Shown here piece after piece: positions 18,163 to 25,918 of a stretch of DNA of 52,423 nucleotides. The notes below the pieces were generated by a model, which worked only from the letters and a program-made list of their open reading frames with translations, searched no databases and had not been told where the DNA came from. The stretch is from the NCBI GenBank assembly GCA_001768515.1, contig MEOA01000037.1:1-52423 (forward strand). Direction: 5' to 3'. The stretch is from Bacteroidetes bacterium GWE2_42_24. GTDB taxonomy: Bacteria > Bacteroidota > Bacteroidia > Bacteroidales > TTA-H9. Position 1 is the first letter of the stretch; each line of letters opens with the position of its first letter. A program made the translations under genes and the position numbers.

Positions 18163-19846
18163 CGTGTGAGTCAATTACAGAATTGAGCATCGTTTCGGTA
18201 AAGGCAGCATTCTCGCCAAGAAGGAAAGCAATTTGCTGAACCACCTTCATGTTTTGGGTAATAACCTGCTGCACGCGATCGGTGGCCATCTCACGCCGGG
18301 TTCGTTCATCCTTCATATTCTGCATAATTCCGCAAACCAGTTTGTATTTCAAAATGGTGACAATAGAAACATGAAAATACTGATCACCTTGCCGTATGTC
18401 ATGCTCTACTATTTCTTCACCAGTGCTAATTGAGGAGGAAAATATTTTGTAAAATCCAATGATTTTCCGCAGATCGGCGCTCTCAAGCCCAGGTCTGGCT
18501 TCAAATGCCTCCTCAATTTCAGCACCAAGCATTGTCGCAAAATTACGGTTGGCGTCAACGATCCGGAGTTTGTCGTCAACTATCACCACACCATAGGGCA
18601 TTTTTTCAAGTAATACGCTGGCCTTATCCTGCGCCACTCGTCGCATATATGAAACACACATGGTTCGTTCTGCTTTTCCTTCAAGCAGTGCGATGGCAAA
18701 CTCACGACAACAGTCGTAGCCGCAACCACCGCAATTAAGTTCATCGGAAAGAGTGTGCTTCCCAACCGATTCCAGAGCTGATATTACATCGGTTTCGCTA
18801 TATACACAATGTGTAATATTTCCTGTGGGAAGTCCGGCCCTATCAGGCAAGACTTCGGGAATGTCAAAATGGGCTATGGAAAGGTTAACATCGTCACTTT
18901 TTCGTTCAATCCCTCTTTTCCGTCTGATGGCCGATCCTGCTGTCGGTGTGCCTGGGCCCATAAAGCAGCCTCCTTCACAGGCTAGTAATTCAAGAAATAC
19001 ACTTTCAGAAAGTGGAGCCAACGACAAATCGTCAAGTATTTTCATGCAGGTTTGCAGCCCGGAAAAGGCGGCAGGCTGAAAAGTCAGATTTCGAAAGTCG
19101 ATAGAGCCAATCATTCCTCCTTCCAACGGATAGCATCGGCTGCTACCATCTGCAGCCCCCGGATACCAACCTTGTACATGATGCGAATCAGGCGGGCGAA
19201 CGGATGGAAGCTGAAGCAATTCACTGATGGTGAGTGTAGCGTCTATCTCACCATGTCCGCATGAGGCTTCCAGTTTCTTCGCGATACAGGGGCCTGCAAA
19301 CACAACCTTTACATCTGCGCCGAAGGCCCTTTTCAGCATGGCACCATGCATCAGCATTGGAGAAGCAACCGGGGCAAGGCTGTGAATGAATTGCGGGTAA
19401 TACTTTTCGACAAGTGAAACCACCGAAGGACATGCGGTTGAAATGGCCACATTGCCTACAAAATTTTCAAGCCACTGTGCTGTGGCTTTGCTCGTTTGCA
19501 CCGCTCCCCAGGCGGTCTCTGATACACGTGAAAACCCCAGTGACCACAAATGATCTATGATCTCCTGCTGGCCACCGCCAATGAATGCATATATTGAAGG
19601 AGCAACCGAAAGCACAACCTCTTCACCGGCATCTATCCAGGAGGTGACTAATTGGAGATCACTGCGATAACGTTTTGCACCTGCAGGACATACGACAGTA
19701 CAATGGCCGCAACTGATGCAGAGGTCTTCGATGATACCCGCTCTGGAGTGCTCGACTCGTATAGCTTTTACCGGACACTGTCTGATACATTTATAGCAAT
19801 CCTGACAGTTGTTGCTAACGGTATAGACCGGTAATTGAGTTGTCAT
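18152..19846 (-). CDS. hydS: Sensory [FeFe]-hydrogenase (HydS-like) with PAS domain
   Basis: About 564 residues from ATG 19846; the frame upstream of that lies partly in the next gene and lacks family sequence. Domains in order: two [4Fe-4S] ferredoxin motifs (CQDCYKCIRQCP and CISCGHCTVVCP), the H-cluster domain, a further Fe-S motif (NCGGCGYDCC) and a C-terminal PAS domain (from about KMPYGVVIVDDKLRIVDAN). H-cluster motifs are TACPS, GPCIAKKLE and ACEGGCFMGPG. All four cluster cysteines are present, but the proton-shuttle cysteine of TSCCP is alanine and the usual methionine before PC is glycine, as in sensory HydS proteins. Inference: H2 or redox sensor, not a bulk hydrogen producer. It is coupled to the phosphatase gene. 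Confidence 0.9.
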   Translation of the reverse strand: MTTQLPVYTVSNNCQDCYKCIRQCPVKAIRVEHSRAGIIEDLCISCGHCTVVCPAGAKRYRSDLQLVTSWIDAGEEVVLSVAPSIYAFIGGGQQEIIDHLWSLGFSRVSETAWGAVQTSKATAQWLENFVGNVAISTACPSVVSLVEKYYPQFIHSLAPVASPMLMHGAMLKRAFGADVKVVFAGPCIAKKLEASCGHGEIDATLTISELLQLPSVRPPDSHHVQGWYPGAADGSSRCYPLEGGMIGSIDFRNLTFQPAAFSGLQTCMKILDDLSLAPLSESVFLELLACEGGCFMGPGTPTAGSAIRRKRGIERKSDDVNLSIAHFDIPEVLPDRAGLPTGNITHCVYSETDVISALESVGKHTLSDELNCGGCGYDCCREFAIALLEGKAERTMCVSYMRRVAQDKASVLLEKMPYGVVIVDDKLRIVDANRNFATMLGAEIEEAFEARPGLESADLRKIIGFYKIFSSSISTGEEIVEHDIRQGDQYFHVSIVTILKYKLVCGIMQNMKDERTRREMATDRVQQVITQNMKVVQQIAFLLGENAAFTETMLNSVIDSHDAG

Positions 19847-19856
19847 GGCTACAGAA

Positions 19857-20117
19857 TTACACCTCCACGGCGTGATTAAGCGCCGCACTAAGAATTTGTT
19901 CCACCTGATCGGGTTGAACTTCATAATAGGTGATGCCGTCGATGTTGAGTACCGGGCCTTTGCTGCACGAATTGGCACATAAATGACCCCTGAAATCAAT
20001 TTGATCTTTCATTCCATTCCTGGCGATATATTTTTTGATGACTTCAAGGTTTATATCATTACCCCGGGTAAAACAACTGCTGCCGAGACAAATTGTTATA
20101 TTGTGTTTTTTTTCCAT
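19857..20117 (-). CDS. Thioredoxin-like [2Fe-2S] ferredoxin (NuoE C-terminal type)
   Basis: This 86-residue protein is a stand-alone thioredoxin-fold [2Fe-2S] domain. Four cysteines have the expected spacing: CLGSSC near residues 10-15 and CANSC near 47-51, followed by KGPVLNIDG. It corresponds to the C-terminal half of NuoE/HoxE subunits. It ends 10 bases before the sensory hydrogenase start, so it is probably the electron partner that lets the hydrogenase exchange electrons with the cell pool. The product is soluble. Confidence 0.9.
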   Translation of the reverse strand: MEKKHNITICLGSSCFTRGNDINLEVIKKYIARNGMKDQIDFRGHLCANSCSKGPVLNIDGITYYEVQPDQVEQILSAALNHAVEV

Positions 20118-20217
20118 TGTTGCGATTGGTTTAATCAGAAGCAGGGTAACTTTAGCTATGTTGTCTATTCTCTATAGAAGCCGAATGTTTTGAAAACCAT
20201 AATCAGGATGCAAAAAT

Positions 20218-20859
20218 TCAGCTAAGCATTGCTTTTTGTTGATAACTCCGCCATTTGGGATAACCAGGGATAACGTTTTCGACATTTACTCCCGGGGTCG
20301 TTACCAAAACCATTGGGGAAAAATTCCAGATATGATTAATCCCAAGAGAGATCAATCTGTCAGCAATGGCCTGAGTCTGTTCATAACAGGCATCAAGCAC
20401 CGCTGTTGTCAGCCTTGCTGTCTCACCCCATTCATTCAGTTCATGTTCGTTCTCCAGCATTTCATACTGCATAGCGTGAGCCGGGATACCATCAGGACTG
20501 TAAACAGCTTCAATGTTAAAATTATAGCCTCCAAATTCCCAGCTATTGATTAGCTTACCTACCCGTTCTCTGGTACCAGCCACAATAACTGTCTCGCGAA
20601 CACCTTTTAAAAGGATTGATTCAAGTTCTATAACAAGTTCATCCATTTGTATGAATTTGTTCGCAGAGGCCATCCTGGGATTGGATACCAGATCCGATAT
20701 AACCAGTTCCGTTTCAGTATTCGTTTCATCGGCCAATTGCTCGTAGGTAATCTGACGACAACCCTGCCGGAGCAATATCTTACCTGCGGTCACATAAGAA
20801 TTAAGTCGCCTGAGGGTAGGTTCGGCCAATGCCGTATCTTCTATTTCAATCATTTTCAT
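20218..20859 (-). CDS. Rex-like redox-sensing regulator with altered Rossmann motif
   Basis: About 213 residues resembling Rex, the NADH/NAD-responsive repressor. An N-terminal winged helix (PTLRRLNSYVTAGKIL through TETELVISDLVSNP) is followed by a Rossmann-like domain ending INHIWNFSPM and GVNVENV, close to Rex endings. The nucleotide-binding loop reads VIVAGTRERVGKL rather than the usual GxGNLG pattern, so NAD(H) binding may be altered or lost. A longer frame begins with GTG at 20901, but that codon lies inside the terminator of the preceding gene; the ATG at 20859 is better. It is placed between the alcohol dehydrogenase and the hydrogen sensor. Confidence 0.72.
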   Translation of the reverse strand: MKMIEIEDTALAEPTLRRLNSYVTAGKILLRQGCRQITYEQLADETNTETELVISDLVSNPRMASANKFIQMDELVIELESILLKGVRETVIVAGTRERVGKLINSWEFGGYNFNIEAVYSPDGIPAHAMQYEMLENEHELNEWGETARLTTAVLDACYEQTQAIADRLISLGINHIWNFSPMVLVTTPGVNVENVIPGYPKWRSYQQKAMLS

Positions 20860-20883
20860 GTCGGGTAAGATTATTGAGAAAAA

Positions 20884-20910
20884 GGTCCGGCAGCTCTTCA
20901 CTACCGGACC
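20884..20910 (-). terminator. Terminator of the iron alcohol dehydrogenase gene
   Basis: GGTCCGG (20884-20890) pairs with CCGGACC (20904-20910). Read on the minus strand the stem is followed by TTTTTCTC. It lies 41 bases past the dehydrogenase stop and just before the Rex-like ATG, separating the two transcription units. Confidence 0.75.
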
Positions 20911-20951
20911 AGGTGGTGATATATAAAAACCCGTTAGGGTTGAAGGTCGGA

Positions 20952-22118
20952 TCAGTAGGTTACTTTGGAGCCGTAGTATACTGATTTGAAAAGCTCTTTG
21001 AAGTCAGCTTCGGCAGTTGGCCTTGGATTGCATCCGGTGCAGGCGTCTTCTACCGAATTGTGTGAAATACGATCCAGATTGGCGAGAAAAACCTCTTCAG
21101 AAATTCCATATTCCTTTAGCGAAAGTGGAATAGACAACTGGCGATTCATTTGCTGAATCAAGGCTGTGTATGCATCAATCAAATCATTATCGGTTTCGCC
21201 TTTCAAACCCAAAAATCTGGGGATATCGGCAAGTCTTGAAGCACAACACTTTTTATTGTAGTCAATAACATAAGGCAGATAAATGGCATTGGCACAACCA
21301 TGAGGCACATGAAAGATAGCCCCCGACTTATGAGCCATACTGTGCACGATACCGAGCAATGCATTGCTAAAGGCCATACCTGCCAGACATTGTGCATAAT
21401 GCATTTTAATTCTGGCCTCAATGTCGCCGTTGTAAGATTTCAGCAGGTTTTCAACAATCATCTGAATAGCTTTAAGAGCCAGAGGATCGGTGAAATCGCT
21501 ATGAAGTGAAGCGACATAAGCTTCGGTAGCGTGGGTAAGCGCATCCATTCCGGTATGAGCAGTGAGCTCACGAGGCATCGTCATCGCCAGATCGGGATCA
21601 ACAATAGCCACATCGGGAGTAATCTCAAAGTCGGCCAGCGGGTATTTAATTCCTTTACTATAATCGGTGATTACAGAGAAAGCAGTGACTTCCGTTGCGG
21701 TTCCGCTGGTGCTCGGGATGGCAACAAACCGCGCTTTATTGCGCAGCATCGGGATATTGAAAGGTTTGGCAACCTCACTAAATTCGGCTTCAGGATGTTC
21801 ATAAAAAATCCACATGGCCTTAGCTGCATCGATAGGTGATCCGCCACCTATACTCACAATCCAGTCGGGCTGAAAGTCGCGCATAATCGCTGCTCCTTTC
21901 ATTACCGTTTCAACTGAAGGATCTGGCTCAACCCCCTCAATGAGCATGGTTTCCATTTTAGCTTCATGAAGATAGTCGATAGTCTTTTGTAAAAAGCCAT
22001 TCCGACGCATACTGTTGCCACCGGTAACGATTATGGCTTTTCTCCCTTTAAAATTTTTAAGCTCGGCCAATGAGCCGGTGCCGAAGTATAAATCGCGTGG
22101 TAATGTGAAACGTGACAT
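20952..22118 (-). CDS. Iron-containing alcohol dehydrogenase
   Basis: A 388-residue group III dehydrogenase that interconverts alcohols and aldehydes with NAD(P)H. The nucleotide loop GGGSPIDAAKAMW is near 95, and the metal site is supplied by Asp and His residues in DALTHATEAYVAS, SMAHKSGAIFHVPHG and the intervening helix. It ends in TGCNPRPTAEADFKELF, typical of the family. Actual substrate is unknown; ethanol or another fermentation aldehyde is plausible. A sigma-54 promoter lies at 22161-22177, and the adjacent upstream gene encodes a sigma-54 activator, so expression is probably conditional on that protein. Confidence 0.93.
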   Translation of the reverse strand: MSRFTLPRDLYFGTGSLAELKNFKGRKAIIVTGGNSMRRNGFLQKTIDYLHEAKMETMLIEGVEPDPSVETVMKGAAIMRDFQPDWIVSIGGGSPIDAAKAMWIFYEHPEAEFSEVAKPFNIPMLRNKARFVAIPSTSGTATEVTAFSVITDYSKGIKYPLADFEITPDVAIVDPDLAMTMPRELTAHTGMDALTHATEAYVASLHSDFTDPLALKAIQMIVENLLKSYNGDIEARIKMHYAQCLAGMAFSNALLGIVHSMAHKSGAIFHVPHGCANAIYLPYVIDYNKKCCASRLADIPRFLGLKGETDNDLIDAYTALIQQMNRQLSIPLSLKEYGISEEVFLANLDRISHNSVEDACTGCNPRPTAEADFKELFKSVYYGSKVTY

Positions 22119-22138
22119 AAGGCAAGGATATTAAGTTT

Positions 22139-22157
22139 GTTATCTAACTTGGATAAC
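22139..22157. promoter_or_regulatory. Inverted repeat GTTATC-N7-GATAAC at the dehydrogenase start site
   Basis: A perfect 6-bp dyad with a 7-base spacer overlaps the expected transcription start (about 22151) of the sigma-54 promoter. Its position suits a repressor operator; the neighbouring Rex-like protein is one candidate, though the sequence differs from the known Rex site. Confidence 0.5.
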
Positions 22158-22160
22158 TCT

Positions 22161-22177
22161 ATGCTAATGTCGTGCCA
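22161..22177 (-). promoter_or_regulatory. Sigma-54 (-24/-12) promoter of the alcohol dehydrogenase
   Basis: On the minus strand TGGCACG-ACAT-TAGC matches the RpoN consensus TGGCACG-N4-TTGC with one change, and the GG and GC pairs are correctly spaced. It lies about 45 bases before the dehydrogenase ATG. Confidence 0.8.
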
Positions 22178-22250
22178 ATAATACTAATTCAATATATATC
22201 AAGCAATTAAAACACAGACGATTTCAGCAAATACCAATTGTGTCTAAAAA

Positions 22251-22282
22251 AATGACACCATCCTATCAGGAATGGTGTCATT
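22251..22282 (-). terminator. Terminator of the sigma-54 activator gene, possibly also its enhancer site
   Basis: AATGACACCAT (22251-22261) pairs with ATGGTGTCATT (22272-22282). Read on the minus strand it is followed by a run of seven T. It lies 30 bases past the activator stop. The same palindrome is centred about 115 bp upstream of the predicted dehydrogenase start, the usual place for an activator-binding sequence. Confidence 0.8.
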
Positions 22283-22311
22283 ATAAATAACAATGTATAA
22301 TTTCAGGACAA

Positions 22312-24237
22312 TCAGAAGGGAATATCGTATTTCTTCATTTTCAGATAAAGCGTATTCCTGCTGATTTTAAGCACACGGGCTGCCTTACTGATATTTCCTT
22401 CCAGACGCTTAATGGCACGAAGTATAGCCTCACGTTCGGCCTCCTCGATACTCAAAAGCGGTTGATTGTCTTCACTGACGACTTGCTGGGGGGGATACTG
22501 TTCCTCCTGATGATCGGGTATCTGAGACAGGGAAGTTTCGGTGATATTTAAAATGTTACCATCCAACAGGACGGCCTTTTCAATAAAGTTCTCCAACTCC
22601 CTTATATTGCCAGGCCACTGATAATCCAGCACCTTTTCCATTAGTGTAGGAGAAAGATAGGGAATATTTTTACCAAGACTGGTGGCCTTCTGTTTCAGGA
22701 AAAACTTCACAAGTGCCCTGATGTCTTCACGCCGTTCACGTAAAGCAGGAATTCTAAGTGGAATAACATTCAGACGATAGAAAAGATCCAGGCGGAAACG
22801 CCCCTTCCGAACCTCCTCCGACAAGTTTTTATTGGTTGCTGCAATGATTCTGACATCAACCTTGATCTCTTTCTCACCTCCAATTCGGGTAACAGAACCT
22901 TCCTGAATGGTGCGCAGCAATTTCACCTGCATCTCGAGAGGCATTTCACCAATCTCATCGAGAAAAAGGGTTCCTTTATCAGCCAGTTCAAACTTTCCTG
23001 GACGTCCGCCTTTGCGTGCCCCGGTAAATGCTCCGTCTTCGTAACCGAAGAGTTCACTTTCGATCAACGTTGTGCTGATAGCACCGCAGTTGATGGCAAT
23101 AAACGAGCCCTCATGCCTGGACGAGGCATTATGAATGGCTTGTGCAAAAACCTCCTTGCCGGTACCGCTTTCACCAGTAATCAACACAGATGAAGGACCC
23201 GGGGCAACCTTCCGGGCATAACTGATAACCTGCTGAATTGGAGCACTGATACCGATGATATCCTGAAAAGTATACCGGGCATGGCTTCCTGCATACTTAT
23301 TAACAAAGCTGAGCATCCGGCGATATTCCCTCAGGGTTATCATGAAGCCGAGAATTTCATTCTCAGGGGTTTTGATCGGATAAGAATTCACAATAAATTT
23401 TTCGTCCACCCCTTCGATGATAATCCTGCCTTCTTCGTCCAGAAATGTCTCGCCTAAAAGAATCTTCCGCTTTACGACTGCCCATTCCTTATAAAACAAA
23501 GACATCTGCCGGTTAATCAGCAATTGTCGCCTGATATTCAATGAACGACAGGCAGTGTCATTAACCCAATGTATCTCATCGTTCAGATCAATAGCGAAGA
23601 CACCAAACGACAAGTTGTTCATTAGCGTAAAGGCATACTGATTGGCTTCAGATAACTGATGTTGAATAATCTGGCCTTCAAACTTGCTTTCAATCGCTTC
23701 TTTGGCGGCAATAACTAACCCAAGTGTATGAGGATGAACATCATGCGCATGTCCGGTCAGGTTCAGTGTACCGATAATATCCCCGTCAGGGTTGTGAATG
23801 GGTGCGGCTGAACAGGTCCAACGATGATAAGCATCGATGAAATGCTCTGTCGCGTTTACCTGAATGGGTTTGTCTGTCCTTAGTGCCGTCCCCATGGCAT
23901 TGGTACCAATGCTTTCCTCTGTCATGAAGGCCCCGGTAACCATGTTCAGGCGCTGTGCCTCATCAATCACTTCATCGTCGCCAATTACATGAAGGATACA
24001 TCCTCCGGCATCAGTTAGCACAATAAAATAGCCCGATCCCCTGACAGCTTCATAAAGGTGACGAACCACCGGCAGAGCCAGATCAATAAAGGGTATGCTG
24101 ACTGCGATCTGTTTCGCTAACTCATCAGGTGCTAATGACTGAGAAGGAAATCTCTGTGAGCGCATGACCCCAAACCGACGGCTCCTCTCATGAGAGGCAT
24201 CGATTATCTGACGATGTTGATCATTTTCGTGGTTCAT
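22312..24237 (-). CDS. AcoR-like sigma-54-dependent transcriptional activator
   Basis: A 641-residue enhancer-binding protein. The order is: an N-terminal GAF-type sensor (about 60-200, with TEESIGTNAMGTAL and RWTCSAAPIHNPDG typical of AcoR), a PAS domain (about 205-320), an AAA+ domain with Walker A GESGTGKE, the sigma-54 contact loop GAFTGA and Walker B LFLDEIGEM, and a Fis-type helix-turn-helix at the end (SKAARVLKISRNTLYLKM). AcoR relatives activate acetoin or alcohol catabolism genes in response to a small molecule. Here the neighbour is an iron alcohol dehydrogenase with a -24/-12 promoter, the obvious target. The ligand is unknown. Confidence 0.93.
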   Translation of the reverse strand: MNHENDQHRQIIDASHERSRRFGVMRSQRFPSQSLAPDELAKQIAVSIPFIDLALPVVRHLYEAVRGSGYFIVLTDAGGCILHVIGDDEVIDEAQRLNMVTGAFMTEESIGTNAMGTALRTDKPIQVNATEHFIDAYHRWTCSAAPIHNPDGDIIGTLNLTGHAHDVHPHTLGLVIAAKEAIESKFEGQIIQHQLSEANQYAFTLMNNLSFGVFAIDLNDEIHWVNDTACRSLNIRRQLLINRQMSLFYKEWAVVKRKILLGETFLDEEGRIIIEGVDEKFIVNSYPIKTPENEILGFMITLREYRRMLSFVNKYAGSHARYTFQDIIGISAPIQQVISYARKVAPGPSSVLITGESGTGKEVFAQAIHNASSRHEGSFIAINCGAISTTLIESELFGYEDGAFTGARKGGRPGKFELADKGTLFLDEIGEMPLEMQVKLLRTIQEGSVTRIGGEKEIKVDVRIIAATNKNLSEEVRKGRFRLDLFYRLNVIPLRIPALRERREDIRALVKFFLKQKATSLGKNIPYLSPTLMEKVLDYQWPGNIRELENFIEKAVLLDGNILNITETSLSQIPDHQEEQYPPQQVVSEDNQPLLSIEEAEREAILRAIKRLEGNISKAARVLKISRNTLYLKMKKYDIPF

Positions 24238-24529
24238 CTCTGATCGGGTTTTTACCGGTGCAAGATAATGAAAATGTCAGAAAGTCGGACAATTTCAACT
24301 TATCGTGTTAATTTTCAACTAAAACCAGAAGCCTGGCCCGGCTAAAGGCTAGAATAACCTGTTTCTTTGACTGCAAACAAGATGTAGTAAAGGCCTATTA
24401 TCCTTAAACAGCTGATTGAAAAATTGTTCAAATTACCTTGTTCATTTCCGTACATTTGTTTACTTTTGAAGACCCTTTTACGTCTTTTGTTGTAATACAG
24501 AGATAAATTACCTCAATAACATTGCAAAA
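24238..24529. other. Divergent promoter region of the two sigma-54 activator genes
   Basis: This 292-bp spacer separates the AcoR-like gene (minus) from the NtrC-like response regulator (plus). A good plus-strand promoter is at 24438-24468. A weaker minus-strand TATCTTG lies near 24261-24267. TTTCAACT occurs twice around 24292-24318 and may be coincidental. Confidence 0.5.
24438..24468 (+). promoter_or_regulatory. Promoter of the two-component system genes
   Basis: TTG at 24438-24440, a 20-base spacer, then TACTTTTG (24461-24468), an exact -7 match, about 62 bases before the response-regulator ATG. Confidence 0.75.
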
Positions 24530-25918
24530 ATGTTGCTTATGGAAAAAATTGAAGCCAAAATACTCGTGGTCGATGATGATCAGGATGTTCTGCTCGCCGC
24601 TAAATTATTTCTCAAACAACACATCAAGATCGTTCACACCGAACCTGACCCCAATAACATTCCCACCTTGCTTCAAAACGAGAATTATGATGTGATTCTT
24701 CTCGATATGAACTTCTCGCGTGATGCGACCAGTGGCAAGGAAGGCTTTCATTGGCTGAATGTCATTCTGGGCATTGATCCCGCCGCGGTGGTAATCTTCA
24801 TTACAGGTTATGGCGACATTGAACTGGCGGTGCAGGGCATCAAGGAAGGGGCTACCAATTTCCTCCTCAAACCCTGGGATAATAAAAAGCTGCTTGCCGA
24901 GATTCAGGCAAACCTGAAACTCAGGGAATCAAAAAAGGAACTGGAGGATCTCCGTACGAAAAAAAAAATTCTACTGACCAACGCGAATGAACCATATGAG
25001 GATTTGATCGGGCAATCACCTGCTATGATCAAGGTGCTGGCAACAGTTACCAAGGTAGCGGTTACCGATGCGAATGTATTAATCCTGGGCGAAAATGGTA
25101 CAGGCAAGGAATTAATTGCCAGAGCTATTCACCGTGCCTCCCTCCGCTCTAAAGAGGTCTTTGTAAGCGTCGATTTAGGGGCTATCAGCGAGACCCTCTT
25201 CGAAAGCGAATTATTTGGGTTTAAAAAAGGAGCCTTCACCGATGCCAAGGAGGATCGTGCCGGGAGGTTTGAAGCAGCCAGCAAAGGAACTATCTTTCTG
25301 GATGAAATTGGCAACCTTAGCTTCCCCCTCCAGTCGAAACTACTCAGTGTACTACAAAACCGCAAAGTAGTCAGGCTGGGCACCAATCGGGAAATCCCTA
25401 TAGATGTAAGACTAATTTGCGCCACCAATATGCCGCTCTACCAGATGGTCAATGAGTCTAAATTCCGTCAGGATTTGCTCTATCGGATCAATACTGTCGA
25501 GATTCAAATCCCCCCCCTCAGAGAAAGAATAGAGGATATCCCATTGCTTGCTGATCATTTCCTCTCGGTCTTCTGCAAAAAATACAAGATGCCCGCCAAA
25601 CGGCTTGCTCCCGCTACTATAAAGAGGCTCGAGAAACATCTCTGGCCTGGAAACATACGTGAACTCGAGCATGCAGTTGAACGGGCTGTGATCCTCAGCG
25701 AGGGAAACATACTTCAACCTCACGACTTCTTCTTTAATCAAAACGATGACGAGAAGGAACCCGATCTGCAATCGGCCGGTTACAACCTCGAGGAAACAGA
25801 AAAACTTCTGGTTCGTAAAGTTATCGACAAACATGGGGGAAACATCAGTAAGGCAGCTCGTGAACTGGGTCTTACCCGTGCATCACTCTACCGTAGAATA
25901 GAAAAATATGGCCTTTAA
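24530..25918 (+). CDS. NtrC-family sigma-54 response regulator
   Basis: A 462-residue regulator with a receiver domain (acidic pocket DDD at 15-17, phospho-acceptor Asp59 in ILLDMNFS), an AAA+ domain (Walker A GENGTGKE, Walker B IFLDEIGN) and a Fis-type DNA-binding end (SKAARELGLTRASLYRRI). The sigma-54 contact loop reads GAFTDA rather than GAFTGA, a variant common in Bacteroidota regulators. ATGs at 24530 and 24539 are both possible. It overlaps the kinase gene by 11 bases, so the two are co-translated. The convergent permease gene downstream has a sigma-54 promoter and is the best local candidate target. Confidence 0.93.
   Translation: MLLMEKIEAKILVVDDDQDVLLAAKLFLKQHIKIVHTEPDPNNIPTLLQNENYDVILLDMNFSRDATSGKEGFHWLNVILGIDPAAVVIFITGYGDIELAVQGIKEGATNFLLKPWDNKKLLAEIQANLKLRESKKELEDLRTKKKILLTNANEPYEDLIGQSPAMIKVLATVTKVAVTDANVLILGENGTGKELIARAIHRASLRSKEVFVSVDLGAISETLFESELFGFKKGAFTDAKEDRAGRFEAASKGTIFLDEIGNLSFPLQSKLLSVLQNRKVVRLGTNREIPIDVRLICATNMPLYQMVNESKFRQDLLYRINTVEIQIPPLRERIEDIPLLADHFLSVFCKKYKMPAKRLAPATIKRLEKHLWPGNIRELEHAVERAVILSEGNILQPHDFFFNQNDDEKEPDLQSAGYNLEETEKLLVRKVIDKHGGNISKAARELGLTRASLYRRIEKYGL

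Noticed and set aside
19847..19999. N-terminal extension of the sensory hydrogenase up to 19999
   Set aside because: It overlaps the [2Fe-2S] gene and lacks family sequence; ATG 19846 matches the first ferredoxin motif.
20187..20197. Palindrome GTTTTGAAAAC as a Rex-like operator
   Set aside because: It does not match the known Rex site and is short and AT-rich; could be chance.
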